DNA from: Candidatus Gastranaerophilales bacterium
GTDB taxonomy: Bacteria > Cyanobacteriota > Vampirovibrionia > Gastranaerophilales > Gastranaerophilaceae
Reading direction: 5' to 3'
Assembly: GCA_947625445.1 (NCBI GenBank)
Contig: CANQOM010000004.1
Location: 1-26,311, forward strand
Length of the DNA stretch: 26,311 nt
Under the pieces are notes generated by a model. That model saw only the letters and a list, made by a program, of their open reading frames with translations, ran no database searches and was not told the DNA's origin. Every line of letters starts with the position of its first letter. Position 1 is the stretch's first letter. Positions 15,767 through 22,400 of the stretch are shown in pieces. The position numbers and the translations under genes were made by a program.

Positions 15767-18136
15767 ATGTCTAAACAGGCAAAAATTATTTTATTTTGTT
15801 GTCTGTATATTTTGGGAATTATTACATTTTTCTCAGAATTTGTTGTGCCTTTTAGTTTGATAATTTTTTTAATTCTCAGTATTTTATATTATAGAAAAAT
15901 TTATAAACTAAATTACTTTATTACTTTATTGTTAGTCTTTTTTTGCGGAATATTAAATTCTTTTTTTAATTATAAAATACAGGATAATTTAACTGAATTT
16001 TCAAATGAAAATGTAATAGCTCAGTTAAAAGTGTTAACTATTCCTTCAAATAACAAACCGGATAAAACAAGTTTTTACGCAAAAATCACAAGCATTAAAA
16101 CCGATTTTGGAGAAGATAAACAGGTAAATACCAAATCATTAGTAACAATAAAAGATAATAAAAATTCAACAAAAAATATAAAAATAGGAGATAAACTTGA
16201 AGTAAAAGGCAGATTAAAAATTCCGGCATATGCTCAAAATCCTTCACAGTTCGATTATTCTAAATATTTGAGGTATAAAAAGACATTTTCACTTATATAT
16301 ACGGAAAAAGATTGGAAAATAAAAGAACATGCAAATGATATTCCCGGTAAATGCCTCAAAAAACTTAATGATATTAGAACAAATATAATAAATATCCATG
16401 CAAAAAATATAAAATCACCAATGTTAGAAATACTTGGCGGAATAATTTTCGGAGATGATGCCATAAATCCTGATGAAGATACTAAAAATTCATTCATTAA
16501 TTCAGGAATAGTTCATATTTTGGCAGCTTCAGGAATGAATGTTACTCTTATTTTCGGAATTTGGTTCTTTTTTGCCGGAAGTTTGAAATTAAACTACAAA
16601 ATTTCTACAATCATCGGCATTACTCTTATCTTATTTTATACATGTATGACAGGATTCGGACCGCCTATTATAAGAGCTTCTTTAATGCTTATTTTAATTC
16701 TCTTAGGTAAGTTAATAGACAGAAATACACCTACAATGGCACTATTATTTATTGTTGCATTTATTATGTTATTAATAAATCCTATGATGATATTTGATAT
16801 CGGTTTTCAATTGTCATTTATTGTTACATTTGCTTTGATTCTTACCACACCATTATTAAATTTTAACTTTAAATTTAAACCCATTAATTATGTGATTGGA
16901 GCTTGTTTGATACCCGTCATTGCACAAATTTTTGCCGCTCCTTTACAAATTTATTATTTTAATACTTTTGCACTGTATTCCGTTTTCGCTAACATTGCAA
17001 TAATTCCTGTTTTAAGTTTAGTATCATTTATAGGTTTTATCAGCTCCATACTGGCGATTATTCCTTTAATATCCAATCAAGTATGCTATATTGCCGATTT
17101 AATTCTAAATCCTTTTTTAATATATATAGTAAAAGTTGCGGATTTCTTCTCGGGACTTAAAAACTCAATTATATACCTTAAAAAACCTTCTTTATTTCAA
17201 ATTTTCTTATACTTTGGAATTATCATATTTTTGATATTAATATTAAGATATAAAAGTCATACAAAAAAAATTATTATATCTTTTTGCATATTATCAACAA
17301 TTTTTGCCCTAACCTTTATTCAAATTCCAAAGAATGAAACTGAACTAATGTTTTTCTCTGTTGGTAACGCAGATGCAATAATGGTTAAAAGTCCCAAAAA
17401 CGAATATTTTCTTATTGATAGCGGGAAATATAATTATTACGCTTCAAATTCTCAAGCAAAAAACATAATAATAAAATATCTCAGGGATAAAGGAATAAAA
17501 AACATAAATTCATTGATTTTATCACACTTTGATGCAGACCATGCCGGCGGTACAATTGACATTATTAAATATTTAAATGTTAATAAGATTTTTTTGACTG
17601 ATATTTATGAAAATACTAATTTATCTCAAAGTATTTTAAAATACATTGAAGAAAATAATCAAAATTCGGTTAGAGTGGATAACATTACAAAAATATATGA
17701 AGAACCTGAATTTATAATAAATGTTATAAAACCCAAGGGTGAAAATATTATTAGCGAAAATCAAAACTCTTTAATAGCACATATAAAATACAAAGATTTC
17801 AATATGTTATTTATGGGTGATGGCGATATTAATTCCTATAATGCATTACCTGATAATTTTAAAAAGAATATAACAGTATTAAAATCAGGTCACCATGGTG
17901 CAGATAAAACTATAAATAATGATATGTTAGATAATACAAAAATCATAATCATTTCGACAGGACCCAATATATATAACCATCCGCACCCTAATACAATTAA
18001 TTTAATTGAATCAAAAAATAAAACATATTTTAGAACAGATTATTATAATGCAATTAAAATAATTTTTTCGGAAAAAGAGCTTGAAACGTACTCGTATTCT
18101 CCAAAAAAGAAGAAATTTATAAAAATTATTTATTAA
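15767..18136 (+). CDS. comEC: ComEC/Rec2-family DNA uptake channel
   Basis: Inner-membrane channel that carries single-stranded DNA into the cytoplasm during natural transformation. In 789 residues: N-terminal membrane helices (about 5-65), an OB-fold/DUF4131-like external domain (about 80-185; KIGDKLEVKGRLKIP), the competence membrane domain (about 220-515) with the family motif HILAASGMNVT (250-260), and a C-terminal metallo-beta-lactamase-like domain (about 525-789). In the last, SHFDADHAGG (586-595) and SGHHGADKT (707-715) are intact metal-site motifs. The usual F-x-DVGQGD strand is FSVGNADA (530-537). A full three-domain layout suggests a functional protein. No other competence gene is in the window. 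The start ATG at 15767 is preceded by AAGGA inside a small hairpin. Confidence 0.93.
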   Translation: MSKQAKIILFCCLYILGIITFFSEFVVPFSLIIFLILSILYYRKIYKLNYFITLLLVFFCGILNSFFNYKIQDNLTEFSNENVIAQLKVLTIPSNNKPDKTSFYAKITSIKTDFGEDKQVNTKSLVTIKDNKNSTKNIKIGDKLEVKGRLKIPAYAQNPSQFDYSKYLRYKKTFSLIYTEKDWKIKEHANDIPGKCLKKLNDIRTNIINIHAKNIKSPMLEILGGIIFGDDAINPDEDTKNSFINSGIVHILAASGMNVTLIFGIWFFFAGSLKLNYKISTIIGITLILFYTCMTGFGPPIIRASLMLILILLGKLIDRNTPTMALLFIVAFIMLLINPMMIFDIGFQLSFIVTFALILTTPLLNFNFKFKPINYVIGACLIPVIAQIFAAPLQIYYFNTFALYSVFANIAIIPVLSLVSFIGFISSILAIIPLISNQVCYIADLILNPFLIYIVKVADFFSGLKNSIIYLKKPSLFQIFLYFGIIIFLILILRYKSHTKKIIISFCILSTIFALTFIQIPKNETELMFFSVGNADAIMVKSPKNEYFLIDSGKYNYYASNSQAKNIIIKYLRDKGIKNINSLILSHFDADHAGGTIDIIKYLNVNKIFLTDIYENTNLSQSILKYIEENNQNSVRVDNITKIYEEPEFIINVIKPKGENIISENQNSLIAHIKYKDFNMLFMGDGDINSYNALPDNFKKNITVLKSGHHGADKTINNDMLDNTKIIIISTGPNIYNHPHPNTINLIESKNKTYFRTDYYNAIKIIFSEKELETYSYSPKKKKFIKIIY

Positions 18137-18137
18137 G

Positions 18138-18214
18138 ACATGTTACAAAAATATAAAAAAATTGATTTTAAAACTAAAGTTCATTAAAAAAATGTCGATA
18201 TAACATGTGTAACA
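18138..18214. repeat. Inverted repeat in the leader of the 124-residue gene
   Basis: ACATGTTA (18138-18145) pairs with TAACATGT (18201-18208), and the overlapping TGTTACA (18141-18147) pairs with TGTAACA (18208-18214). The arms are about 55 bases apart and each contains the palindrome ACATGT. This looks more like paired binding sites than a terminator; function unknown. Confidence 0.3.
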
Positions 18215-18234
18215 AACAATAAGGAGAAAAAATT

Positions 18235-18609
18235 ATGGCAAGCAACATTAACCCGATTAATTTAGGAGTGAATTCAAATTATTTCAAAAAAGAAAACAAT
18301 GAAGACTTAACTAAAGGTACGAAAAATGAGTCACAATCAACTGATGCAAATAAAAATCAGTTAAATTCAAATGATGTATTAAGCTTTTTAGCCGCACAAA
18401 ATGCAGATGTTGTACCGGTTAAAGCACAAAAAACATTAGATGTTTCAAAATATGTAACTTCTGAACAAGAAGCAAGAATTGCAGACTTCATGAAAGGTTT
18501 TGAAGCTGATTACGATGCGGCATTAAATCTCACAAAAGAGGAATTTCCCGACTTATCTGACGGAGCTGCATCATCTATAGCTTTAAACTTTCTGGACGAA
18601 ACATATTAA
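18235..18609 (+). CDS. Small acidic protein of unknown function (124 aa)
   Basis: Unrecognised. The N-terminal 45 residues are polar, Asn/Lys/Ser-rich and probably disordered (INPINLGVNSNYFKKENNED). The second half looks folded and helical: SNDVLSFLAAQNADVVPVKA (about 44-63), then DVSKYVTSEQEARIADFMKG and an acidic C-terminal helix ending SSIALNFLDETY. There is no signal peptide and no cysteine. The ATG at 18235 has a strong AAGGAG 9 bases upstream and the gene is closed by an intrinsic terminator, so it is a well-expressed, independent unit. The layout (flexible leader plus a small helical domain) resembles secreted or structural accessory proteins, but no function can be assigned. Confidence 0.75.
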   Translation: MASNINPINLGVNSNYFKKENNEDLTKGTKNESQSTDANKNQLNSNDVLSFLAAQNADVVPVKAQKTLDVSKYVTSEQEARIADFMKGFEADYDAALNLTKEEFPDLSDGAASSIALNFLDETY

Positions 18610-18654
18610 AGATTTTCCCCTCCAAAATTCAAATTATTGTTTGTTATTTTAACC

Positions 18655-18680
18655 AAGACCGCATTAGCGGTCTTTATTTT
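18655..18680 (+). terminator. Intrinsic terminator after the 124-residue gene
   Basis: The stem AAGACCGC (18655-18662) pairs with GCGGTCTT (18667-18674) around an ATTA loop, followed by TATTTT. It lies about 45 bases after the stop codon. Confidence 0.85.
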
Positions 18681-18691
18681 AATGTTTATAT

Positions 18692-18735
18692 GGTGTGAAC
18701 AAAATTTTGAAAGTGGCGTATTGAAAAGGTGAACA
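18692..18735. repeat. Possible remnant of an insertion-sequence end
   Basis: Two copies of GTGAAC (18695-18700 and 18729-18734) flank a segment with ATTTTGAAAGTGGCG and ATTGAAAAGG. Repeated GTTCAC/TTTTC blocks around a GCC are, as I recall them, typical of IS21-family ends. No transposase is present. The surrounding 18.68-19.00 kb region has no reading frame worth calling. Confidence 0.25.
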
Positions 18736-18819
18736 CTCACATAGCAACGATGAGTCAGAGGTAGAGTGTGATACTAGATTATATAATTTCCTCTAAATAT
18801 GTTTGAAATATAGTCATAA

Positions 18820-18949
18820 TGTCATGCTGAACTCTATAAATGGAACATCTGAGCTATAGTTAAGATTGTGAGCCTGTATGCGTAGAGGGAGTCGTTAGCA
18901 ATTTCAATATCTTTGGATTCTTAGACCCTGAAACAATTTCAGGGTGACA
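18820..18949. repeat. Candidate small palindromic-ended intergenic repeat (MITE-like), about 130 bp
   Basis: The left end TGTCATGCTGAA (18820-18831) and right end TTCAGGGTGACA (18938-18949) are inverted repeats with 10 of 12 matches. The right end also forms its own perfect hairpin CCCTGAAA-CAA-TTTCAGGG (18926-18944). The ends resemble the TGTCAT-CTGAA type intergenic repeats that are scattered through many bacterial genomes. Base composition is less AT-rich than the neighbouring spacers. There is no coding potential. Confidence 0.45.
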
Positions 18950-18999
18950 GATTCAGCTATTTAGTGGAATTTACTATACAAGTCCCTTTGGTTTTATAT

Positions 19000-19027
19000 T
19001 TGAGCGCCAATTTTTTTATGATATAAT
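19000..19027 (+). promoter_or_regulatory. Promoter of the NfnA/SudB-like gene
   Basis: TTGAGC (19000-19005) and TATAAT (19022-19027) are 16 bases apart. Transcription would start near 19034, leaving a short leader with a strong AGGAGG-type ribosome site before the GTG at 19061. Confidence 0.65.
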
Positions 19028-19060
19028 ATTTTCAAACAATAAAAGAAGGAGGATAAACCT

Positions 19061-19903
19061 GTGGGTTATAAAATTTTAAATAAAGTAGAATTATGTCCCA
19101 ATCAATATGAATTAAAAATAGAAGCACCTTATGTAACAAGGAATGCAAAAGCAGGACAATTTATAATATTCAGAGTTGAAGAACAAGGTGAAAGAGTCCC
19201 GATTACAATTGCTGATGTAGATAAAGTAAACGGAATTTTAACAGTAGTATTTATGGCAGTAGGATATACAACAAAAAAACTTGCACAATTAGAAGTTGGA
19301 GATGAAATTGTTGATGTAGTAGGGCCTTTAGGGAAACCGACAGAAATCGAAAAATACGGTACTGTTGTTTGCGTTGCAGGCGGATATGGAGCAGCTCCAT
19401 GTTACTTAATTTCAAAAGCATTCTATGAAGCTGGTAATAAAGTACATATGATTACAGGAGCAAGAAACAAAGATTTATTATTCTGGCAGGATAAAATGGC
19501 AACTGCATGTACACAACTTCATGTTGCAACCGATGACGGAAGTTTAGGGCATAAAGGATTTGTAACTGAAGTATTGGCAGATATTATAAATAATGAAAAA
19601 GTTGATTACGTTATTGCAGTCGGACCTATGCCGATGATGAGAGCAGTTGCTAACCTCACTAAAGATAAAGGGATTAAAACAGAAGCAAGTATGAACCCAA
19701 TTATGATAGATGGTACAGGCATGTGTGGAGCTTGCAGAGTTACCGTAGGCGGTGAAGTAAAATTTGCCTGCATTGACGGTCCCGATTTTGATGCTCATAA
19801 GATAGATTTTGATGAAGTTATCAACAGAACTAGAATTTATAAAGATGAAGAAAGAAGAAGAAGCGAAAATTGCAATCTTTTAAAGCAAGCTCAAAATGTT
19901 TAA
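19061..19903 (+). CDS. FAD/NAD(P)-binding oxidoreductase subunit, NfnA/SudB (ferredoxin-NADP reductase alpha) type
   Basis: Flavoprotein that moves electrons between NAD(P)H and ferredoxin or sulfur compounds. Residues about 1-95 form the FAD-binding barrel, with RVPITIADV (45-53) as the flavin motif. Residues about 98-210 are the NAD(P)-binding domain, with VCVAGGYGAAPCY (103-115) and AVGPMPMMRAV (186-196). A [2Fe-2S] site near the C-terminus has Cys222, Cys225 and Cys237 in MIDGTGMCGACRV and KFACIDGP. The length of 280 is normal for the small subunit. The larger GltA-like partner (NfnB/SudA), usually the next gene, is absent; a four-cysteine mini-protein follows instead. The start is a GTG with GGAGG 9-10 bases upstream. 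Transcription comes from a promoter at 19000-19027 and ends at the terminator at 20116. Confidence 0.9.
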   Translation: MGYKILNKVELCPNQYELKIEAPYVTRNAKAGQFIIFRVEEQGERVPITIADVDKVNGILTVVFMAVGYTTKKLAQLEVGDEIVDVVGPLGKPTEIEKYGTVVCVAGGYGAAPCYLISKAFYEAGNKVHMITGARNKDLLFWQDKMATACTQLHVATDDGSLGHKGFVTEVLADIINNEKVDYVIAVGPMPMMRAVANLTKDKGIKTEASMNPIMIDGTGMCGACRVTVGGEVKFACIDGPDFDAHKIDFDEVINRTRIYKDEERRRSENCNLLKQAQNV

Positions 19904-19930
19904 ATTTGGAATTAAGAAAAGGAGAAAATT

Positions 19931-20110
19931 GTGGCTGATAAAATTCCTATTTGTCCTTTAATGAGTGCAGGTAACGATATAAATCTTGTTTGTGTTCAAG
20001 AAAATTGCGCTTGGTATATGAAAAATTACAAAACATGTTCTGTATATCTCATTGCACACAATGCAGTTTTGGACATAAAAGAAAAGCAAGATAAAAAATC
20101 AGCACGGTAA
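19931..20110 (+). CDS. Four-cysteine mini-protein of unknown function (59 aa)
   Basis: A GTG-started 59-residue frame with GGAGA 5 bases upstream, 27 bases after the reductase gene and before a shared terminator. It begins VADKIPICPLMSAG and has Cys at 8, 21, 26 and 36, spaced C-x12-C-x4-C-x9-C, with a conspicuous ENCAWYMKN block around Cys26. The C-terminus is Lys-rich and polar. Small proteins with a CPL(M/L) start and a CAWY motif are, as I recall, widespread in anaerobes, which supports this being a real gene despite its size. The cysteines could bind an iron-sulfur cluster or zinc. Its position suggests a small electron-transfer or assembly partner of the NfnA-like subunit; this is inference. 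Confidence 0.75.
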   Translation: MADKIPICPLMSAGNDINLVCVQENCAWYMKNYKTCSVYLIAHNAVLDIKEKQDKKSAR

Positions 20111-20115
20111 TTATA

Positions 20116-20145
20116 AAAAACGGGAAAGATTTTCCCGTTTTTTTT
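20116..20145. terminator. Bidirectional intrinsic terminator between convergent units
   Basis: The stem AAAAACGGGAAA (20116-20127) and TTTCCCGTTTTT (20131-20142) surround a GAT loop, with A and T runs on both sides. It ends the reductase/mini-protein unit on the plus strand and partly overlaps the stop codon (20144-20146) of the convergent small gene. Confidence 0.88.
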
Positions 20146-20500
20146 ATTTCAACATTTCAAATAATTCCTTATTTTTTTCACTCTGAGTCTGAGTCCAATC
20201 GGCAGTACATATAACAGAAGCCGGAACTATATGCTGAATAGGATATTTCTGTATACAATCCCAAGATGATTTTATTAAATCCTGTTTATTTGTTCTTTGT
20301 TTTAATTGGGTCATAAATTGAGTTTTTTTAGCTTGGTCAATATTCAATTTGGCAACAGATTTTTCCATTTCAGTAAAATAACCGTCCAAAAATGCATTAT
20401 AAAACATGTCCTTATCTTTTTCCGTATACTTATATGCATAGGAAATATTGACAGACAAAGAAAAAACTAAAAAAACTGCTATACTTTTAATAATATTCAT
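20144..20500 (-). CDS. Small secreted protein of unknown function (118 aa)
   Basis: Unrecognised. The N-terminus is a signal peptide (MNIIKSIAVFLVFSLSVNIS) with probable cleavage after SYA at residue 22. The mature part is about 96 residues, mostly helical and charged (KYTEKDKDMFYNAFLDGYFT), with two cysteines (SSWDCIQKYP and SVICTADW) that could form a disulfide bond in the periplasm. There is no lipobox and no second membrane span. A GGGTGG ribosome site lies 4 bases before the ATG at 20500. It sits alone, divergent from pfp and convergent with the reductase unit. Confidence 0.72.
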   Translation of the reverse strand: MNIIKSIAVFLVFSLSVNISYAYKYTEKDKDMFYNAFLDGYFTEMEKSVAKLNIDQAKKTQFMTQLKQRTNKQDLIKSSWDCIQKYPIQHIVPASVICTADWTQTQSEKNKELFEMLK

Positions 20501-20587
20501 AATCCACCCTTTTTGATAATTATTAAAAATAAGATAATAAAAATAATTCCCCTAAAGGATAAAATAATCCGATAAATAATAATTTTG

Positions 20588-20596
20588 TGATACAAT
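20588..20596 (+). promoter_or_regulatory. Candidate extended -10 promoter of pfp
   Basis: TGATACAAT, an extended -10 (TG-n-TACAAT), lies about 31 bases before the pfp ATG. No clear -35 hexamer is seen, which is compatible with an extended -10 promoter. Confidence 0.4.
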
Positions 20597-20627
20597 TTTT
20601 TTGTAATAAAAAGAATGGAGATAGTAA

Positions 20628-22307
20628 ATGACAGAACTTTCATCACTTCAAATCGAAAGATTAAAATATCAACCCAAATTACCTTCATCATTAGCAGGCG
20701 GAATAAATAATCTCACTATGACAGAAGGAAATAAAACAGAATCCGTAAAAGACCAAGAACAAATAAAAGAACTGTTTAAAAATACTTATGGAAAACCTGT
20801 TGTAACATTTAATACTTCAAATAATAAGGAAGTAAGCGAAAAAAGGAATATCGGTGTAATTTTATCAGGCGGACAAGCTCCCGGAGGACATAACGTAATT
20901 GCCGGATTATATGATGCATTAAAACAATCAAATAGCGAAAATAAATTATACGGGTTTTTAGGCGGACCTTCAGGTATTATTGACGGTGAATATATAGAAT
21001 TTACCGATGAAAAAATCAATGCATACCGTAATACAGGCGGTTTTGACATAATAGGTTCAGGAAGAACAAAGCTTGAAACAGAAGAACAGTTCCAAAAAGC
21101 ATGGCAGGTTTGTAAAAACCTAAATATTACAGGTGTTGTAATCATAGGCGGTGATGATTCTAATACAAACGCAGCTATGCTTGCCGAATGGTTTGTTAAT
21201 CACGATGCAGGTATCCAAGTTATAGGATGCCCAAAAACAATAGATGGTGACCTCAAAAACGACCAAATAGAAATCTCCTTCGGTTTTGATACCGCTACAA
21301 AGACTTACGCAGAACTTGTAGGAAACATCTTAAGAGATGCAAACAGTGCTAAAAAATATTGGCACTTCATTAAATTAATGGGAAGAAGCGCAACACACGT
21401 AGGGCTTGAAGTTGCTTTGCAAACTCAACCCAATATAACTTTGATTTCAGAAGAAGTTGAACAAAAGAAAATGTCATTAAAACAAATCGTTGATAATATA
21501 ACTGAAATTGTCGCAAAAAGAGCGCAAATGGGCAAAAATTTCGGTATTGCTTTAATTCCTGAAGGGTTAATTGAATTTATACCTGAAATAAAATCAATGA
21601 TATCTAACTTAAATGATACTTTAGCTTCTCTTGAAAACGATGATAATTACAAAAATGCGGAAGAAAATACTAAATTTGAAATTATTAAAAGTAAATTAAA
21701 TTCTGAAGATTCATCAGTATTCTCTTCACTTCCTACAATGATTAAACAACAATTGCTCATGGATAGAGACCCACATGGCAATGTTCAAGTATCCAAAATA
21801 GAAACTGAAAAACTTTTAATTGAAATGGTAAGTGCAAGATTAAATGAAATGAAAAAGCAAGGCACATATAAAGGTAAATTTTCGGCTCAATGCCATTTCT
21901 TCGGATATGAAGGAAGATGTGCATTCCCCTCAAACTTTGATGCAGACTATTGCTATTCATTAGGTTATAACGCATTTGCTTTATTAAAATTCGGCTTAAC
22001 CGGATATTTATCTTCAGTTAAAAATTTATCAGCTTCTGCAAGTGAATGGGTAGCAGGCGGAGTTCCTTTAACAATGATGATGAATATGGAAAAACGTCAC
22101 GGCGAATTTAAACCCGTTATTAAAAAAGCACTTGTTGAACTGGATGGCCCAGTATTTAAAGAACTTGAAAAGAACAGAACCATTTGGGCTTTTGAAGATA
22201 AATATATCTTCCCGGGATCTATTCAATACTTCGGACCATCAAGCGTTTGTGACATAACAACTCAAACATTAAAACTTGAAAATTCTTCAAAATTAACAAC
22301 CGTTTAA
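20628..22307 (+). CDS. pfp: Diphosphate-fructose-6-phosphate 1-phosphotransferase (PPi-dependent PFK)
   Basis: Reversible glycolytic enzyme converting fructose 6-phosphate to fructose 1,6-bisphosphate with pyrophosphate as donor. The 559-residue length fits the long PPi-type group seen in plants, spirochaetes and anaerobes. Motifs: SGGQAPGGHN (80-89), GGDDSNTNA (174-182), PKTIDGDLKN (202-211) with catalytic Asp, MGRSATHV (251-258) and PEGLIEF (311-317). GGDDS in place of the ATP-type GGDGT, and the Lys of PKTIDGDLK, indicate PPi rather than ATP. It should save ATP in fermentative metabolism. GGAGA lies about 7-8 bases before the ATG at 20628. The gene is a single unit closed by a strong terminator at 22311. 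Confidence 0.95.
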   Translation: MTELSSLQIERLKYQPKLPSSLAGGINNLTMTEGNKTESVKDQEQIKELFKNTYGKPVVTFNTSNNKEVSEKRNIGVILSGGQAPGGHNVIAGLYDALKQSNSENKLYGFLGGPSGIIDGEYIEFTDEKINAYRNTGGFDIIGSGRTKLETEEQFQKAWQVCKNLNITGVVIIGGDDSNTNAAMLAEWFVNHDAGIQVIGCPKTIDGDLKNDQIEISFGFDTATKTYAELVGNILRDANSAKKYWHFIKLMGRSATHVGLEVALQTQPNITLISEEVEQKKMSLKQIVDNITEIVAKRAQMGKNFGIALIPEGLIEFIPEIKSMISNLNDTLASLENDDNYKNAEENTKFEIIKSKLNSEDSSVFSSLPTMIKQQLLMDRDPHGNVQVSKIETEKLLIEMVSARLNEMKKQGTYKGKFSAQCHFFGYEGRCAFPSNFDADYCYSLGYNAFALLKFGLTGYLSSVKNLSASASEWVAGGVPLTMMMNMEKRHGEFKPVIKKALVELDGPVFKELEKNRTIWAFEDKYIFPGSIQYFGPSSVCDITTQTLKLENSSKLTTV

Positions 22308-22310
22308 TTT

Positions 22311-22338
22311 AAATCCCCCTTTATAAGGGGGATTTTTT
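22311..22338 (+). terminator. Intrinsic terminator of pfp
   Basis: AAATCCCCCTT pairs with AAGGGGGATTT around a TAT loop (22311-22335), followed by more T residues. It starts 3 bases after the pfp stop and separates pfp from the following signalling operon. Confidence 0.9.
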
Positions 22339-22362
22339 TATATTACTTATACAATATAGAAT

Positions 22363-22391
22363 TTGTATTTAAAGACTAATATATGTATAAT
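22363..22391 (+). promoter_or_regulatory. Promoter of the TPR-GAF-HD-GYP operon, giving a probably leaderless transcript
   Basis: TTGTAT (22363-22368), 17 bases, then TATAAT (22386-22391). The ATG at 22401 is 9 bases beyond the -10 box, so the mRNA would start at, or within about 3 bases of, the start codon. No Shine-Dalgarno sequence is present between them. Confidence 0.6.
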
Positions 22392-22400
22392 TAAAATATT

